NCBI RefSeq assembly: GCF_942548115.1
Contig: NZ_OW824151.1
Coordinates: 1,736,001 to 1,800,000 of the forward strand
Origin: Aeromicrobium sp. Leaf245
Lineage (GTDB): Bacteria > Actinomycetota > Actinomycetes > Propionibacteriales > Nocardioidaceae
Length of the DNA: 64,000 bases
Direction: 5' to 3'
The first letter of the stretch is position 1; every line of letters starts with the position of its first letter. The notes beneath the pieces were generated by a model that had not been told where the DNA came from, ran no database searches, and saw only the letters and a program-made list of their open reading frames with translations. The translations under genes were made by a program, and so were the position numbers. Shown piece by piece: positions 1 to 9,084 of the stretch.

Positions 1-1
1 G

Positions 2-685
2 ACGGCCGAGGTCCGCCGCTCCTTCGGCTACATGCCCGAGGAGCGCGGCCTCTACCCGCGCATGAAGCTGCGCGACCAGCTCGTGTACTTCGCCCGGCTG
101 CACGGCATGACCCCCGACGAGGGACGCAGCCGCACCGACGAGCTGCTCGGCCACTTCGGCCTCGAGAGCCGCGCCGACGACCTCCTCGACGAGCTGTCGC
201 TCGGCAACCAGCAGCGCATCCAGATCGCTGCCTCCCTCGTCCACCGGCCCGCAGCCCTCGTGCTCGACGAGCCGTTCAGCGGTCTCGACCCGCTGGCCGT
301 CGACTCCATGGTCGACCTGCTCCAGCGTGAGGCGGGCGACCTGCCCCTGCTGTTCTCCAGCCACCAGCTCGACCTCGTCGAGCGCCTCTGTGACGACCTC
401 GTCATCCTGTCCGGCGGTCGCCTCGTCGCCGCCGGCCCCGTCGAGGAGCTCCGTGGACGCGGCGCCGACCGCTATCGCGTGGTCCTCGACGGCGAGGACG
501 CCGCCTGGCTCCGCGACCTGCGTGGCGTCGTCGTCCGCGACGTCGACGGCCCGACCGCCCTGCTCGACCTCGACGGCCTCACCGCGCCCGAGCTCGTCCG
601 CCACGTGGGGGAGCGCAGCGCCGTGATCGAGATCGCCCGCGACCACCAGCCCCTCTCCGAGATCTTCAAGGAGTCCGTCCGATGA
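2..685 (+). CDS. ABC transporter ATP-binding protein (NatA-like), 5' end cut by window edge
   Basis: This is the nucleotide-binding subunit of an ABC-2 exporter; it hydrolyses ATP at the cytoplasmic face for the permease encoded next. The reading frame is open to the left edge, so the gene begins before the window and the Walker A loop is not visible. What remains shows the region after the Q-loop (FGYMPEERGLYP), the ABC signature (ELSLGNQQR), Walker B with the D-loop (ALVLDEPFSGLD) and the switch histidine (SSHQ). The C-terminal 70 residues are the regulatory extension usual in NatA/YhaQ-type subunits. The stop overlaps the permease start by 4 bp (ATGA), so the two are translationally coupled. 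The substrate is unknown; Na+ export is only one option for this family. Confidence 0.9.
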   Translation, partial: TAEVRRSFGYMPEERGLYPRMKLRDQLVYFARLHGMTPDEGRSRTDELLGHFGLESRADDLLDELSLGNQQRIQIAASLVHRPAALVLDEPFSGLDPLAVDSMVDLLQREAGDLPLLFSSHQLDLVERLCDDLVILSGGRLVAAGPVEELRGRGADRYRVVLDGEDAAWLRDLRGVVVRDVDGPTALLDLDGLTAPELVRHVGERSAVIEIARDHQPLSEIFKESVR

Positions 686-1875
686 GCACCTCCAGCCCCC
701 GCGGCACGCGCAACCTCTGGCGCGTCGTCGCCCAGCGAGAGATCACCACCCGCGTGTGGGAGAAGTCGTTCCTGATCACCACGGTCCTGTCCTTCGTCAT
801 CATCCTGGGCGGCATCATCGGTGCCGACTTCTTCCAGGGACGCGACCAGGACCGCACCGTCGCCGTCGTGGACCCGGCCGCCGCCGAGGTGGTCGACGCC
901 GCGTCGGCGGTCGCGACCAACCTCGACGACCGCGTGACGATCAAGGCCGACCGGGTCGACGACGCCAGGGCGGCCGAGCGTCTGGTCGAGGACGGGGACG
1001 CCGACGCGGCGCTCCTGGCCACCAACGACGGCTACGAGGTCGTGGGCGACCGCGACGTCGACTCCACCGTCTCCCAGGCCCTCGAGATCGCCGTGTCCTC
1101 GCAGGCGCTGGAGAGCAACGCCGCCGCGCAGGAGGTCGACCTGAGCGCCCTGCAGTCCGGGACGACCACGCAGGAGCGTCTGCTCGACCCCGCGTCGAAG
1201 GACGCGGGCCTGCGGCAGGCGGCCGCCTTCGGCTTCATCCTGCTGTTCTTCCTGACGGCGATCGGCTTCGGCATGGCCATCGCGGGCAGCGTGACGCAGG
1301 AGAAGGAGAGCCGCGTCGTGGAGATCCTCGCCGCCGCCGTCCCGATCCGGCAGCTGCTGTGGGGCAAGATCGCCGGCAGCACCGTGCTGGCGATCGGGCA
1401 GATCGTCCTGTTCGTCGCCGCCGCGGCGATCGGGCTCGCGGTCACGGGCCAGCTGTCCGGGCTCGAGGTCGTGGCCCCGGCGATGATCAGCTACATCGGC
1501 TTCTTCGTGATCGGCTTCGCCGCGCTGGCGAGCCTCTGGGCCGTCGCCGGCTCCCTGGCGTCGCGCCAGCAGGACCTGCAGTCGACCACCATGCCCGCGC
1601 AGATGCTGCTGATGGTGCCGTACTTCGTGTACTTCTTCGCCGGGGACGCGGTCAAGGAGGTCCTGTCGATGGTCCCGATCATCTCCACGATGCTCATGCC
1701 GGCGCGGATGGCCGAAGGAGCGGTCCCGGCCTGGCAGATCGCGCTCGCGCTCGGCGGCACGATCGTGGTCGCCGCGGTCATGGTCCGGGTCGGGGCCGCC
1801 GTCTACGAGCGGACCCTGCTGCGCACCGGGGACAAGATCTCCTACCGCGAGGCGCTGGCCAGCTCCGACGCCTGA
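682..1875 (+). CDS. ABC transporter permease (NatB/YhaP-like, ABC-2 family)
   Basis: Membrane subunit of the exporter whose ATPase lies immediately upstream. The protein has 397 residues: one transmembrane segment near residues 25-45, a large extracytoplasmic domain (about 50-175), then a block of five to six hydrophobic segments from about residue 180 to 375. This is the ABC2_membrane_3 layout. The motif TQEKESRVVEILAA after the second membrane segment is typical of NatB/YhaP proteins. It ends in convergence with lipB, and a strong hairpin that lies inside the lipB 3' end probably terminates both. The substrate cannot be read from the sequence. Confidence 0.9.
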   Translation: MSTSSPRGTRNLWRVVAQREITTRVWEKSFLITTVLSFVIILGGIIGADFFQGRDQDRTVAVVDPAAAEVVDAASAVATNLDDRVTIKADRVDDARAAERLVEDGDADAALLATNDGYEVVGDRDVDSTVSQALEIAVSSQALESNAAAQEVDLSALQSGTTTQERLLDPASKDAGLRQAAAFGFILLFFLTAIGFGMAIAGSVTQEKESRVVEILAAAVPIRQLLWGKIAGSTVLAIGQIVLFVAAAAIGLAVTGQLSGLEVVAPAMISYIGFFVIGFAALASLWAVAGSLASRQQDLQSTTMPAQMLLMVPYFVYFFAGDAVKEVLSMVPIISTMLMPARMAEGAVPAWQIALALGGTIVVAAVMVRVGAAVYERTLLRTGDKISYREALASSDA

Positions 1876-1886
1876 GTCGTCAGCGG

Positions 1887-2606
1887 CTAGCCGGGAAGAC
1901 CGAGCACGGGCACCTCCGGGGGGTGCCCGTGCTCGGCCGTCTGCAGGTCCGGCGACGGCGTGTAGGGCTCCCACGCGAGCAGGTCCACCAGGTGCGGGCG
2001 GACGGCCGCCGCGGCCTCGGGGACGGTCACGTCGCGCCCGAGCTCCTTCGACAGCGTGGTGACCCCGGCGTCGGCGATGCCGCAGGGGACGAACCGGTCG
2101 TACCAGTCGAGGTCGACGTCGGCGTTGAGCGAGAAGCCGTGCATCGTGACGCCGCGGGTCACGCGGATGCCGATCGCCGCGACCTTGCGCTCCGGGCCAC
2201 GGGCGTCGGCCGCGAGCCACACGCCCGAGCGGCCCTGGACCCGACCGGCCGCGACGCCGAGGTCGGCGACCGCGCGGATGAGGGCCTCCTCCACGCGCCG
2301 GACGTAGTCGACGACGAGCACGTGCGACGGGAGCTTCGTGATCGGGTACCCGACCAGCTGGCCCGGGCCGTGGAAGGTGATCTTGCCGCCGCGGTCGACG
2401 TCGACGACGGGGGTGCCGTCGAACGGACGCTCGTGCGGCTCGGTGCGCTTGCCTGCCGTGTAGACGGGCGGGTGCTCGAGGAAGAGGGCGGTGTCGTCGA
2501 TCTCGCCGGCCACGCGCTGGGCGTGCAGCTCGCGCTGCAGCTCCCAGGCCGCCTCGTAGTCCAGAGCGCGCTCGCCGTACCAGTCGTCGATGATCTCCAG
2601 GGTCAC
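1887..2606 (-). CDS. lipB: Octanoyl-[acyl-carrier-protein]:protein octanoyltransferase LipB
   Basis: Transfers the octanoyl group from ACP to lipoyl domains, the first step of endogenous lipoate synthesis. The 239-residue protein has the family motif [17 protein letters not shown] and the catalytic pair expected for LipB: Cys in VPCGI and Lys in [11 protein letters not shown]. The GTG start at 2606 is preceded by TACCGT seven bases upstream, which suggests leaderless transcription, although AGGAGG also lies directly before the GTG. lipA, which often follows lipB, is not adjacent because the next gene is the convergent ABC permease. Likely clients are the E2 protein SucB encoded nearby, the glycine cleavage H protein and pyruvate dehydrogenase E2. 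Confidence 0.95.
   Translation of the reverse strand: MTLEIIDDWYGERALDYEAAWELQRELHAQRVAGEIDDTALFLEHPPVYTAGKRTEPHERPFDGTPVVDVDRGGKITFHGPGQLVGYPITKLPSHVLVVDYVRRVEEALIRAVADLGVAAGRVQGRSGVWLAADARGPERKVAAIGIRVTRGVTMHGFSLNADVDLDWYDRFVPCGIADAGVTTLSKELGRDVTVPEAAAAVRPHLVDLLAWEPYTPSPDLQTAEHGHPPEVPVLGLPG
1900..1936. terminator. Bidirectional terminator hairpin inside the lipB 3' end
   Basis: A perfect 15-bp inverted repeat (arms 1900-1914 and 1922-1936, 7-nt loop) lies between two convergent genes. It is within the last codons of lipB, whose stop is at 1887, and 25 bp past the stop of the ABC permease. There is no U-tract, as is common in actinobacteria. Termination is inferred from the position and the stem strength. 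Confidence 0.6.
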
Positions 2607-2674
2607 GCCTCCTACGGTAGCCCGCCTGTGGACACGCGTTCGACCCTCGTGGCCGCGCTGGGCACGCTGCGGGG

Positions 2675-3100
2675 ATGACTGCGTGGTTCGCTGCCCTCGT
2701 CACCTGGTGGGGCACCCTGCTCGGGCCGGGCGACACCGCCGAGGAGTGCCTGCTGCTCGGTCGTCTCGACGCGGAGCGGGCGCACGCGTTCGTGCACGCC
2801 GACGTCGACCGGCTCGCTGCGGTCTACGCGTCCGACGGCCTGCGCGAGCGCGACGTCGAGGTGCTGGAGGACTACGCCGAGCGCTCGCTGAGGCTCGAGG
2901 GCATGGCCCAGCTGCGGTCGTCGTGCCGGGTGGTCGAGCGCGACGCCGACCGCGTCGCCCTCGACGTGGTCGACCGGCTCGGGCCCACGAGGGCCGTGAA
3001 CGCGGGCGGGGCCGTGCCGCTGCCGACGGACGAGCCCACCCGACGTCGGGTCACCCTCGAGGAGACCGCGAGCGGCTGGCGGGTCGTGGCCTCACGCTGA
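2675..3100 (+). CDS. Hypothetical protein, NTF2-like size
   Basis: A 141-residue protein that I do not recognise. The N-terminus has a short hydrophobic stretch ([16 protein letters not shown]) that could be a weak signal or anchor. The rest is charged with alternating helices and strands: [26 protein letters not shown], then a hydrophobic strand, then [16 protein letters not shown] at the end. The closing pattern, a strand ending in GWRV, resembles the C-terminus of small secreted proteins predicted to fold like NTF2 or TIM44. It is transcribed divergently from lipB. Its stop overlaps the stop of the convergent DinB-like gene by 9 bp. Start codon ATG at 2675; only a weak ribosome binding site (GCGGGG). 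Confidence 0.6.
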   Translation: MTAWFAALVTWWGTLLGPGDTAEECLLLGRLDAERAHAFVHADVDRLAAVYASDGLRERDVEVLEDYAERSLRLEGMAQLRSSCRVVERDADRVALDVVDRLGPTRAVNAGGAVPLPTDEPTRRRVTLEETASGWRVVASR

Positions 3101-3598
3101 CGCGTCCTCGCCCACCGCGCCGTCGACCAGCTCGCGCACCACGTCGAGATGACCCGCGTGCCGGGCGTACTCCTGCAGCACGTGGAAGCCGATGGTGTGC
3201 AACGTGGGCGGGTCCGCGTCGAAGCGACCACCGAGGGCTGCTCGTGCGTCGAGCGGGTGCTCGCGCAGCACGGACTCGGTGCGCACCGCGCCCGCCTCGA
3301 GCCGTGCGAGCAGCGACTCCGGCGAGTCCGTGGTCGACCAGCGTCCGTCCGGTCCCTGGTCGCCCCAGGGGTCGGGCAGCGGCTCGCCGAGGAAGCCCCA
3401 CACGAACCACCGTCGCTCCATGTGCACGAGGTGCGACAGGAGCTCGAGCGGCGTCCAGCCCGACGGCAGCACGGTCGTGCGGAGCGCGTCCGGCTCGAGA
3501 CCGTCGAGCTTGCGCCGGACCTCGGCCCGGAAGAAGGCGAGGTACCGGACCAGCGACCCAGCGGTGTCGGGGTGCGTCCCGGTGGGCTCAGGAAGCAC
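3092..3598 (-). CDS. DinB family protein (DUF664)
   Basis: A four-helix-bundle protein of the DinB/DUF664 superfamily, probably a metal-dependent thiol transferase or hydrolase of unknown substrate. Supporting segments are SGWTPLELLSHLVHMERRW in the second helix (histidine ligand) and LQEYARHAGHLDVVREL near the C-terminus (the HxxH ligands). I place the start at GTG 3598, just upstream of the stop of the preceding epimerase-like gene (11-bp overlap). A further in-frame GTG at 3628 would give ten more residues. Neither has a clear Shine-Dalgarno, so translation probably depends on coupling. It is the last gene of the minus-strand run lpdA-sucB-epimerase-dinB. Confidence 0.8.
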   Translation of the reverse strand: MLPEPTGTHPDTAGSLVRYLAFFRAEVRRKLDGLEPDALRTTVLPSGWTPLELLSHLVHMERRWFVWGFLGEPLPDPWGDQGPDGRWSTTDSPESLLARLEAGAVRTESVLREHPLDARAALGGRFDADPPTLHTIGFHVLQEYARHAGHLDVVRELVDGAVGEDASA

Positions 3599-4493
3599 GG
3601 TCGTCGGCGAGTGCCGACGCGAGTGCACTGCGCAGGTCGGGGTCCTCGAAGACGAACCCGGCCGCCTGCAGGGCGGCGGGCGCCATGCGCAGCGAGCCCA
3701 GCAGGTCGTCGGACAGCGCTCCGAGCGCCACCTTCAGTGCGGGCGCCGGGGCGACGAGGAACGTCGGCCGTCCCAGGGCGTCGCCGAGGGCGTCGGTGAA
3801 CTCCGCGTTGGTGGGGGCGTCGGGCAGGGAGAGGTTGACGGGACCGGAGAGGTCGTCGCGCTCGAGCAGGAACGCCACGGCCCGCACCCAGTCGCGCCGC
3901 GACATGACCGACATGCGCTGCGTGCCCTTGCCCAGCCGCGGACCCAGCCCGGCCTTGAACGGCAGCAGCATGGGGCCGAGCAGGCCGCCCTCGTCGTCGA
4001 GGGGCAGGCCGGTGCGCAGCAGGCAGACCCGCTGACCGGCCTGGACGGCAGGCTCGGCGGCGGCCTCCCACGCGACGCACAGGTCGGCGAGGAAGCCGTC
4101 GCCGTGGGCAGCGCCCTCGGTGAGCGGCTCCTGACCACGGTCGGCGCCGTAGATCCCCATGGCCGAGCCCGACAGCAGCACGGTGGGGGAGTCGGAGGCG
4201 GCCACGGCCTTGGCCAGCGTGGTGGTGGCGTCGACGCGCGACGACCACAGCTCCTTCTTGTAGGAGCTGGTGCGCGGCCACCGGGCGATGGACGCCCCGG
4301 ACAGGTTGACGACCGCGTCGGCCCGGTCGATCAGCACCTGGTCGACCCGACCCTGGCTCGGGTCCCACAGGGAGGCGTCCGGGCCGGGGCTTCCCGACCG
4401 GACGAGGCGGGTCACCTGGTGACCCTCGTCCCGCAGGTGCGAGACGAGGGCCGAGCCCAGGAAGCCCGAGGCACCGCCGATGACGACGTGCAT
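3588..4493 (-). CDS. TIGR01777 family NAD(P)-dependent epimerase-like protein (YfcH/SDR39U1)
   Basis: Extended short-chain dehydrogenase of 301 residues. The N-terminus carries the Rossmann motif MHVVIGGASGFLGSAL. The family-specific segments NLSGASIARWP and LSGSAMGIYG follow, and the C-terminal DUF1731 region is present (LGRPTFLVAPAPALKVALG). The biochemical function of the family is not established. It lies 9 bp downstream of sucB in the same orientation. In mycobacteria the homologous gene also follows the E2 gene, so the linkage to 2-oxoacid dehydrogenase genes is conserved. Confidence 0.88.
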   Translation of the reverse strand: MHVVIGGASGFLGSALVSHLRDEGHQVTRLVRSGSPGPDASLWDPSQGRVDQVLIDRADAVVNLSGASIARWPRTSSYKKELWSSRVDATTTLAKAVAASDSPTVLLSGSAMGIYGADRGQEPLTEGAAHGDGFLADLCVAWEAAAEPAVQAGQRVCLLRTGLPLDDEGGLLGPMLLPFKAGLGPRLGKGTQRMSVMSRRDWVRAVAFLLERDDLSGPVNLSLPDAPTNAEFTDALGDALGRPTFLVAPAPALKVALGALSDDLLGSLRMAPAALQAAGFVFEDPDLRSALASALADDRAS

Positions 4494-4502
4494 GTCAGCC
4501 GA

Positions 4503-6425
4503 TCACAGCTCGCCCTCGAACGAGCCGCTCTGCAGCCGCTCCTTGACCGCGGTCAGGAACCGGCCGGCGTCGGCACCGTCGATGAGGCGGTGGTCGTAGG
4601 TGAGCGCGAGGTAGGCCATGCTGCGCACCGCGATGCTGTCGCTGCCCTGCGCGTCGGTGATGACGACCGGACGCTTGACCACGGCACCGACACCCAGGAT
4701 CGCGACCTGCGGCTGGTTGATGATCGGCGTGTCGAACAGGGCGCCGTTGCTGCCCAGGTTCGTGATCGAGAACGTGCCACCGGAGAGCTCGTCGGGCGAG
4801 ATCTTGTTGGTGCGCGTGCGCTCCGCGACGTCGGCGATCTTGCGGGCGAGGCCTGCGATCGAGAGGTCGCCGGCGTCCTTGATCGTCGGGACGAGCAGAC
4901 CGCGCTCGGTGTCGACCGCGATGCCCAGGTGCTCACCGGACGGGTAGGTCACGGTGCCCTCCTCGAGGTCGAGGGCGGCGTTGAGCGTCGGGTGGGCCTT
5001 GAGCGCCTCGACGACGGCCTTCGCGAAGAACGGCAGGAACGTCAGCTTGACGCCCTCGCGCTCGAGGAACGCGTTCTTGTGCTTGGCGCGCAGCCGCGCG
5101 ATCTCGGTGACGTCGACCTCGTGCACCTGCGTGAGCTGGGCCGAGATCTGCAGCGACTCGGTGAGCCGCGAGGCGATGACCTTGCGCAGACGGCTGACCT
5201 TCTCGGTCTTGCCGCGCAGGGGCGACGGCTCGGTCGAGGCGGCGGCCGCCGCGGGTGCCGAAGCGGCCGCAGGCGCCTGCTCCGCGGGCTTGCTCTGCTC
5301 CTCGGCCTTCTTGGCCGCGTCGAGCACGTCCTGCTTGCGGATGCGACCGCCCACGCCACTGCCGGTGACGGCGGCGAGGTCGACGCCGTGCTCCTTGGCC
5401 AGCTTGCGCACGATCGGCGTCACGTAGGTGTCGCCGCCGCTCTGGGTCGAGGCACCGGAGCTCTGCTGCGGGGCGTCCTTCGTCGGCTCGGGGCGGGCCT
5501 CGTTCTCGGGGTGGGCCTGCTTCTCCGGCTCTGCGGTCGGGGCGGGTGCGCTGGAGCCCGAGTCGGACTTCGCGACCTCGTCGGCCTTCTCCGGCTGGCT
5601 CTTCTCGGCCTCGGCGGCCTCCTCGAGCTCCTCGGCCTTCTGCGGGTCCTCTGCGGGGTCGGTCTCGCCGGAGTCGGCCGGAGCCTCGTCCTTCGACGAG
5701 CCGGAGTCGCCACCGGACGAACCGGCCGCGGAGGCGTCGCCGACGATGGCGAGCACGGCACCCACCTCGACGGTCTCGTCCTCGTCGACCTTGATCTCGA
5801 GGATCGTGCCGGCGACCGGGGAGGGGATCTCGGTGTCGACCTTGTCGGTGGAGATCTCGAGCAGGGGCTCGTCGACCTCGACGGTGTCGCCGACGGCCTT
5901 CAGCCACGTGGTGACGGTGCCCTCGGTGACGCTCTCGCCGAGCTCGGGCAGCTTGACCTCGGTGCCCTCGCCGGTCTGGTTCGTCTCCAGGTGGGGCTCC
6001 TCGCCGTCCTGGTTGGTGGGCGTGCCGTCGGACTCGCGGGCCGGCTCCTCGCCGGGCTGCTCGGCCTGTGCCTGGTCGTCGGACGAGCCCTCGTCGTCGG
6101 AGGAACCCACCTCGACGTCGGCGTCCTCGGTGTCCTCCGGCTCGGCGGGCGCCTCGTCGGAACCACCGTCGTCCGACGGGCTCTCGTCGGCGTCACCGAT
6201 CACGGCGAGGTCGGCGCCGACCTCGACGGTCTCGTCCTCCTCGACCTTGATCTCGAGGATGGTGCCGGCGACGGGGGAGGGGATCTCCGTGTCGACCTTG
6301 TCGGTGGAGATCTCGAGCAGGGGCTCGTCGACCTCGACGGTGTCGCCGACGGCCTTGAGCCACGTGGTGACGGTGCCCTCGGTGACGCTCTCGCCGAGCT
6401 CGGGAAGGGTGACGGTCGTTGCCAT
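4503..6425 (-). CDS. sucB: 2-oxoacid dehydrogenase E2 (dihydrolipoyl succinyl/acetyltransferase) with two lipoyl domains
   Basis: Core acyltransferase of a 2-oxoacid dehydrogenase complex, 640 residues. Two lipoyl domains lie at about residues 3-77 and 155-229, with lipoyl-lysines K43 and K195 in [10 protein letters not shown]. They are nearly identical and are joined by long acidic Pro/Ala/Glu-rich linkers. A peripheral E3-binding domain lies at about 335-375 ([19 protein letters not shown]). The C-terminal catalytic domain ends with [12 protein letters not shown], giving H612 and D616 as the active-site HxxxD. In actinobacteria this E2 (DlaT/AceF-like) usually serves pyruvate dehydrogenase and the hybrid ODH complex, so the substrate cannot be fixed from sequence. 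The gene sits 19 bp downstream of lpdA and overlaps nothing. No E1 gene is in the window. Confidence 0.93.
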   Translation of the reverse strand: MATTVTLPELGESVTEGTVTTWLKAVGDTVEVDEPLLEISTDKVDTEIPSPVAGTILEIKVEEDETVEVGADLAVIGDADESPSDDGGSDEAPAEPEDTEDADVEVGSSDDEGSSDDQAQAEQPGEEPARESDGTPTNQDGEEPHLETNQTGEGTEVKLPELGESVTEGTVTTWLKAVGDTVEVDEPLLEISTDKVDTEIPSPVAGTILEIKVDEDETVEVGAVLAIVGDASAAGSSGGDSGSSKDEAPADSGETDPAEDPQKAEELEEAAEAEKSQPEKADEVAKSDSGSSAPAPTAEPEKQAHPENEARPEPTKDAPQQSSGASTQSGGDTYVTPIVRKLAKEHGVDLAAVTGSGVGGRIRKQDVLDAAKKAEEQSKPAEQAPAAASAPAAAAASTEPSPLRGKTEKVSRLRKVIASRLTESLQISAQLTQVHEVDVTEIARLRAKHKNAFLEREGVKLTFLPFFAKAVVEALKAHPTLNAALDLEEGTVTYPSGEHLGIAVDTERGLLVPTIKDAGDLSIAGLARKIADVAERTRTNKISPDELSGGTFSITNLGSNGALFDTPIINQPQVAILGVGAVVKRPVVITDAQGSDSIAVRSMAYLALTYDHRLIDGADAGRFLTAVKERLQSGSFEGEL

Positions 6426-6444
6426 GGTGTCGTCCTCGTTCGGG

Positions 6445-7872
6445 TCAGGCGTGCGAGTGGAGGGGCTTGCCGGCCAGGGCGAGTGCAGCCTCGCCGAGAG
6501 CCTCGTTCTGCGTGGGGTGCGCGTGGATCAGCTGCGCGACGTCCTCGGGGTAGGCCTCCCAGTTGACGATCAGCGAGGCCTCACCGACCTGCTCGCCGTA
6601 GCGGGCGCCGATCATGTGGACGCCGACGATCGGGCCGTCCTTCTCGCGCACCAGCTTGATGACGCCGGCGGTGCCGAGGATCTGGCTCTTGCCGTTGCCG
6701 CCGAGGTTGTACTCGACGGTCTCGACGTTGTCGTCGCCGTACTTCTCCTTGGCCTGCGGCTCGGTGATGCCCACCGAGGCGAGCTCGGGGTCGCAGTAGG
6801 TGACGCGCGGGATGCCCGGGTCGAGCACGGGCTGGGGGTTGAGGCCGGCGATCTCCTCGGCCACGAAGATGCCGTGGGCGAAGCCGCGGTGGGCCAGCTG
6901 GAGACCGGGCACGAGGTCACCCACGGCGTAGACGCCGTCGACGTTGGTGTGCAGGCGCTCGTCGGTGGGCACCCAGCCGCGGTCGACGGTGACACCGACC
7001 TCCTCGAAGCCGTTGCCGTTGCCGTTCGGGCCTCGGCCGACCGCCACGAGGACGAGGTCGGTCTCGATGGTCTTGCCGTCCTCGAGGGTCACGATCACGC
7101 CGGAGTCGGTCTGCTCGACACCGGAGAACTTGGTGCCGGTCTTGAAGGCGATCTTGCGCTTGCGGAACGCGCGCTCGAGGTTCTTCGAGAGCGTCGGGTC
7201 CTCGAGGGGCACGAGCGTGGGGAGGGCCTCGATGATCGTGACGTCGGCCCCGAAGGACTTCCAGACGGAGGCGAACTCGACGCCGATGACGCTGCCGCCG
7301 ATGATCACGACACGCTCGGGGACCTCGCTCATCGTGAGGGCCTCCTCGCTCGTGACGACGCGACCGCCGATCTCGAGACCGGGCAGGCTGCGGGCGTAGG
7401 AGCCGGTCGCCAGCACGACGTTCTTGCCGGTGTACCGCTGGCCGTCGACCTCGACGGTGTCCTTGGCAACGAGCACGCCCTCGCCCTCGACGACCGTGAT
7501 GCCGCCGGACTTGATGAGGCCCTGCAGACCCTTGTAGAGACGGTCGATGACGCCGTCCTTGTAGGCGTTGACGGCGGCCATGTCGATGCCCTCGAACGTG
7601 GCCTTGACGCCGTAGTTCTCGCTGTGGCGGGTCTCGTCGGCGACCTCGGCCGAGTGCAGGAGCGCCTTGGTGGGGATGCAGCCGTTGTGCAGGCAGGTTC
7701 CCCCGACCTTGCCCTTCTCGATCAGCGCGACGCTGAGGCCGAGCTGCACCGCGCGGAGGGCGCAGGCGTAGCCGCCGCTGCCGCCGCCCAGGATGACGAT
7801 GTCGAAGGTGTTCTGGTCGCCCGGGCTGTCCGCCACAGTGTCCTCCCGCGTGGATGAGTCGTTCTCCGTCAT
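6445..7872 (-). CDS. lpdA: Dihydrolipoyl dehydrogenase (E3)
   Basis: FAD enzyme that reoxidises dihydrolipoyl groups and passes electrons to NAD+. 475 residues from the ATG at 7872, chosen because GAGGGTGA lies just upstream; the open frame extends further, to 7998, but that part has no family similarity. Visible motifs: FAD-binding ILGGGSGGY near residue 28, redox disulfide C60/C65 in [16 protein letters not shown]-binding [16 protein letters not shown] motif YAVGDL, and the catalytic H452/E457 pair in HPTQNE. It heads the minus-strand operon with sucB. The E3 may be shared with glycine cleavage, because gcvT is also in the window. Confidence 0.95.
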   Translation of the reverse strand: MTENDSSTREDTVADSPGDQNTFDIVILGGGSGGYACALRAVQLGLSVALIEKGKVGGTCLHNGCIPTKALLHSAEVADETRHSENYGVKATFEGIDMAAVNAYKDGVIDRLYKGLQGLIKSGGITVVEGEGVLVAKDTVEVDGQRYTGKNVVLATGSYARSLPGLEIGGRVVTSEEALTMSEVPERVVIIGGSVIGVEFASVWKSFGADVTIIEALPTLVPLEDPTLSKNLERAFRKRKIAFKTGTKFSGVEQTDSGVIVTLEDGKTIETDLVLVAVGRGPNGNGNGFEEVGVTVDRGWVPTDERLHTNVDGVYAVGDLVPGLQLAHRGFAHGIFVAEEIAGLNPQPVLDPGIPRVTYCDPELASVGITEPQAKEKYGDDNVETVEYNLGGNGKSQILGTAGVIKLVREKDGPIVGVHMIGARYGEQVGEASLIVNWEAYPEDVAQLIHAHPTQNEALGEAALALAGKPLHSHA

Positions 7873-8021
7873 CTTGTCACCCTCGCGTGCGACCGCACCA
7901 CGGGGGGAGCGACCGGCGAGTAGGTTGCGGTGTGACCCGTGGGGCGCCGCCCGACGACCTGCCGCGCGGGTCCCTGCGCGATTCTCCCGGTCGTCCACCA
8001 GTCGTCGGGCAGAATGTCGCC

Positions 8022-8624
8022 ATGGCTCTGTTCGGCCGCCGACGCGGCAGCTCCGATCGTCGCGCGACGCGTGACGACATGGCCACGCTGCGCGCCTGGG
8101 CGGGGGAGCGTGACGGCGTCGAGGCGTACGTCGAGCCGCGCACGTCGTTCAACGAGCCGACGGTCGTCCTCGTGGCGTCGGACGGTGAGTCCATCCGCCG
8201 TCGGGTCGAGTCGCCCAAGGCGGCCGCCGACCTCGCCCGCAAGCTGGCGATCCCCGTCTACGACGCCAACCGGGTGGGGTACCCGCAGCGCATGCGCGAC
8301 TACGCCGTGCGCAAGCAGGCCCGCGACACCGGTCGGGCGCGCTCGTCCGCGCCGGGCCCGCGTCGCTCCACGCCCGGTGGCTCCACGGCGCCGGCGCCGT
8401 CGGGCCCGCGTCCGCTCTCGCCGCGCGAGCGCGACGCGATCGCCACCCTCCAGGTGTCGGCCGACGTCACGGGCGACGCCACCGTCCGCCCCGACGACGA
8501 GGTGCTCCGTCGCTGGTGGAAGCAGGCGCGTGCCCGCTCCCACCCCGACCGCCGCGGTGGCGACCGCAGCGAGTGGGACGAGGTCGAGCAGGCCGCCCGC
8601 ACCCTCGGCCTCGCCGGCGACTGA
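8022..8624 (+). CDS. Hypothetical protein with C-terminal J-domain-like HPD segment
   Basis: A 200-residue protein, cytoplasmic by composition. The N-terminal 110 residues form an alpha/beta domain (VEAYVEPRTSFNEPTVVLVA, then a basic stretch SIRRRVESPKAAADLARKL). A low-complexity Ser/Pro/Gly linker covers about 110-140. The C-terminus contains LRRWWKQARARSHPD, then an Arg/Gly loop, then a helix ending at the stop. This helix-HPD-helix order matches helices II and III of a J domain, with H174 as the HPD histidine. I do not recognise the protein family. It is divergent from lpdA across 149 bp. The ATG at 8022 is preferred over the earlier in-frame ATG at 7854 because homology-like composition begins at MALFGRR. 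Confidence 0.7.
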   Translation: MALFGRRRGSSDRRATRDDMATLRAWAGERDGVEAYVEPRTSFNEPTVVLVASDGESIRRRVESPKAAADLARKLAIPVYDANRVGYPQRMRDYAVRKQARDTGRARSSAPGPRRSTPGGSTAPAPSGPRPLSPRERDAIATLQVSADVTGDATVRPDDEVLRRWWKQARARSHPDRRGGDRSEWDEVEQAARTLGLAGD

Positions 8625-8634
8625 CCCGCACGCC

Positions 8635-9084
8635 TCAGTCGGCGTGCTCGGGGGGCCAGACGACCGTGAACCGCTCGAAGACGACCTCGACGTGGTCGAC
8701 ATCGGCGTCGTCGGCCAGCCCGAGTCCGCGCGCCACGTAGCGGCGGTGCTCCCGCAGCCAGGAGTCACGGGTGCGGTCGTCCTCGCCCTCGTCCCATGCG
8801 AAGACGTCGTCGACGGAGTCGAGCCGTCCCGAGCGCACGTCGGTGGTGCGCAGCACGACGCGTGACCGCCCGGAGCCGTCCTCCACCACCCAGTGGCCGC
8901 CCAGCACGACGGGCTCGTCGGGGTCGGGCAGTCCGCAGGTGGCCCGCTTCGGGCCGTGGAGCACGTAGTCGAGGAGCCGGTCCGCCATCGCGGCCGAGCT
9001 GCCGAACGGTCCGACGGCGGGCACCTCGTCGCGGTGCTGCGGGTGCGCGGCGACGTAGGCGGCCCAGAGCGGATCGTCGCTCAC
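8635..9084 (-). CDS. ASCH domain-containing protein
   Basis: A 149-residue PUA-fold protein of the ASCH superfamily. Motifs are LLDYVLHGPKRATCGL (the conserved G-x-K loop), VFAWDEGEDDRTRDSWLREH and the central strand VLRTTDV. ASCH proteins bind RNA, and some are ribonucleases or N4-acetylcytidine amidohydrolases; the exact role here is unknown. The GTG start at 9084 overlaps the stop of the upstream serine hydrolase by 4 bp (GTGA), so it is translationally coupled to it. It is convergent with the J-domain-like gene, with only 10 bp between the stops. Confidence 0.88.
   Translation of the reverse strand: MSDDPLWAAYVAAHPQHRDEVPAVGPFGSSAAMADRLLDYVLHGPKRATCGLPDPDEPVVLGGHWVVEDGSGRSRVVLRTTDVRSGRLDSVDDVFAWDEGEDDRTRDSWLREHRRYVARGLGLADDADVDHVEVVFERFTVVWPPEHAD

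Noticed and set aside
1876-1886. lipA adjacent to lipB
   Set aside because: The next gene is a convergent ABC permease; no radical-SAM lipoyl synthase motif (CXXXCXXXXXC) is seen in the window.
472-2736. Long minus-strand frame (754 codons) across the ABC genes and lipB
   Set aside because: High GC at third positions makes antisense frames open; the composition is Arg/Gly-rich without motifs, and real genes on the other frame explain the sequence.
3192-6566. Long plus-strand frame (1124 codons) opposite sucB and neighbours
   Set aside because: Antisense shadow of clear genes with complete catalytic motifs on the minus strand.
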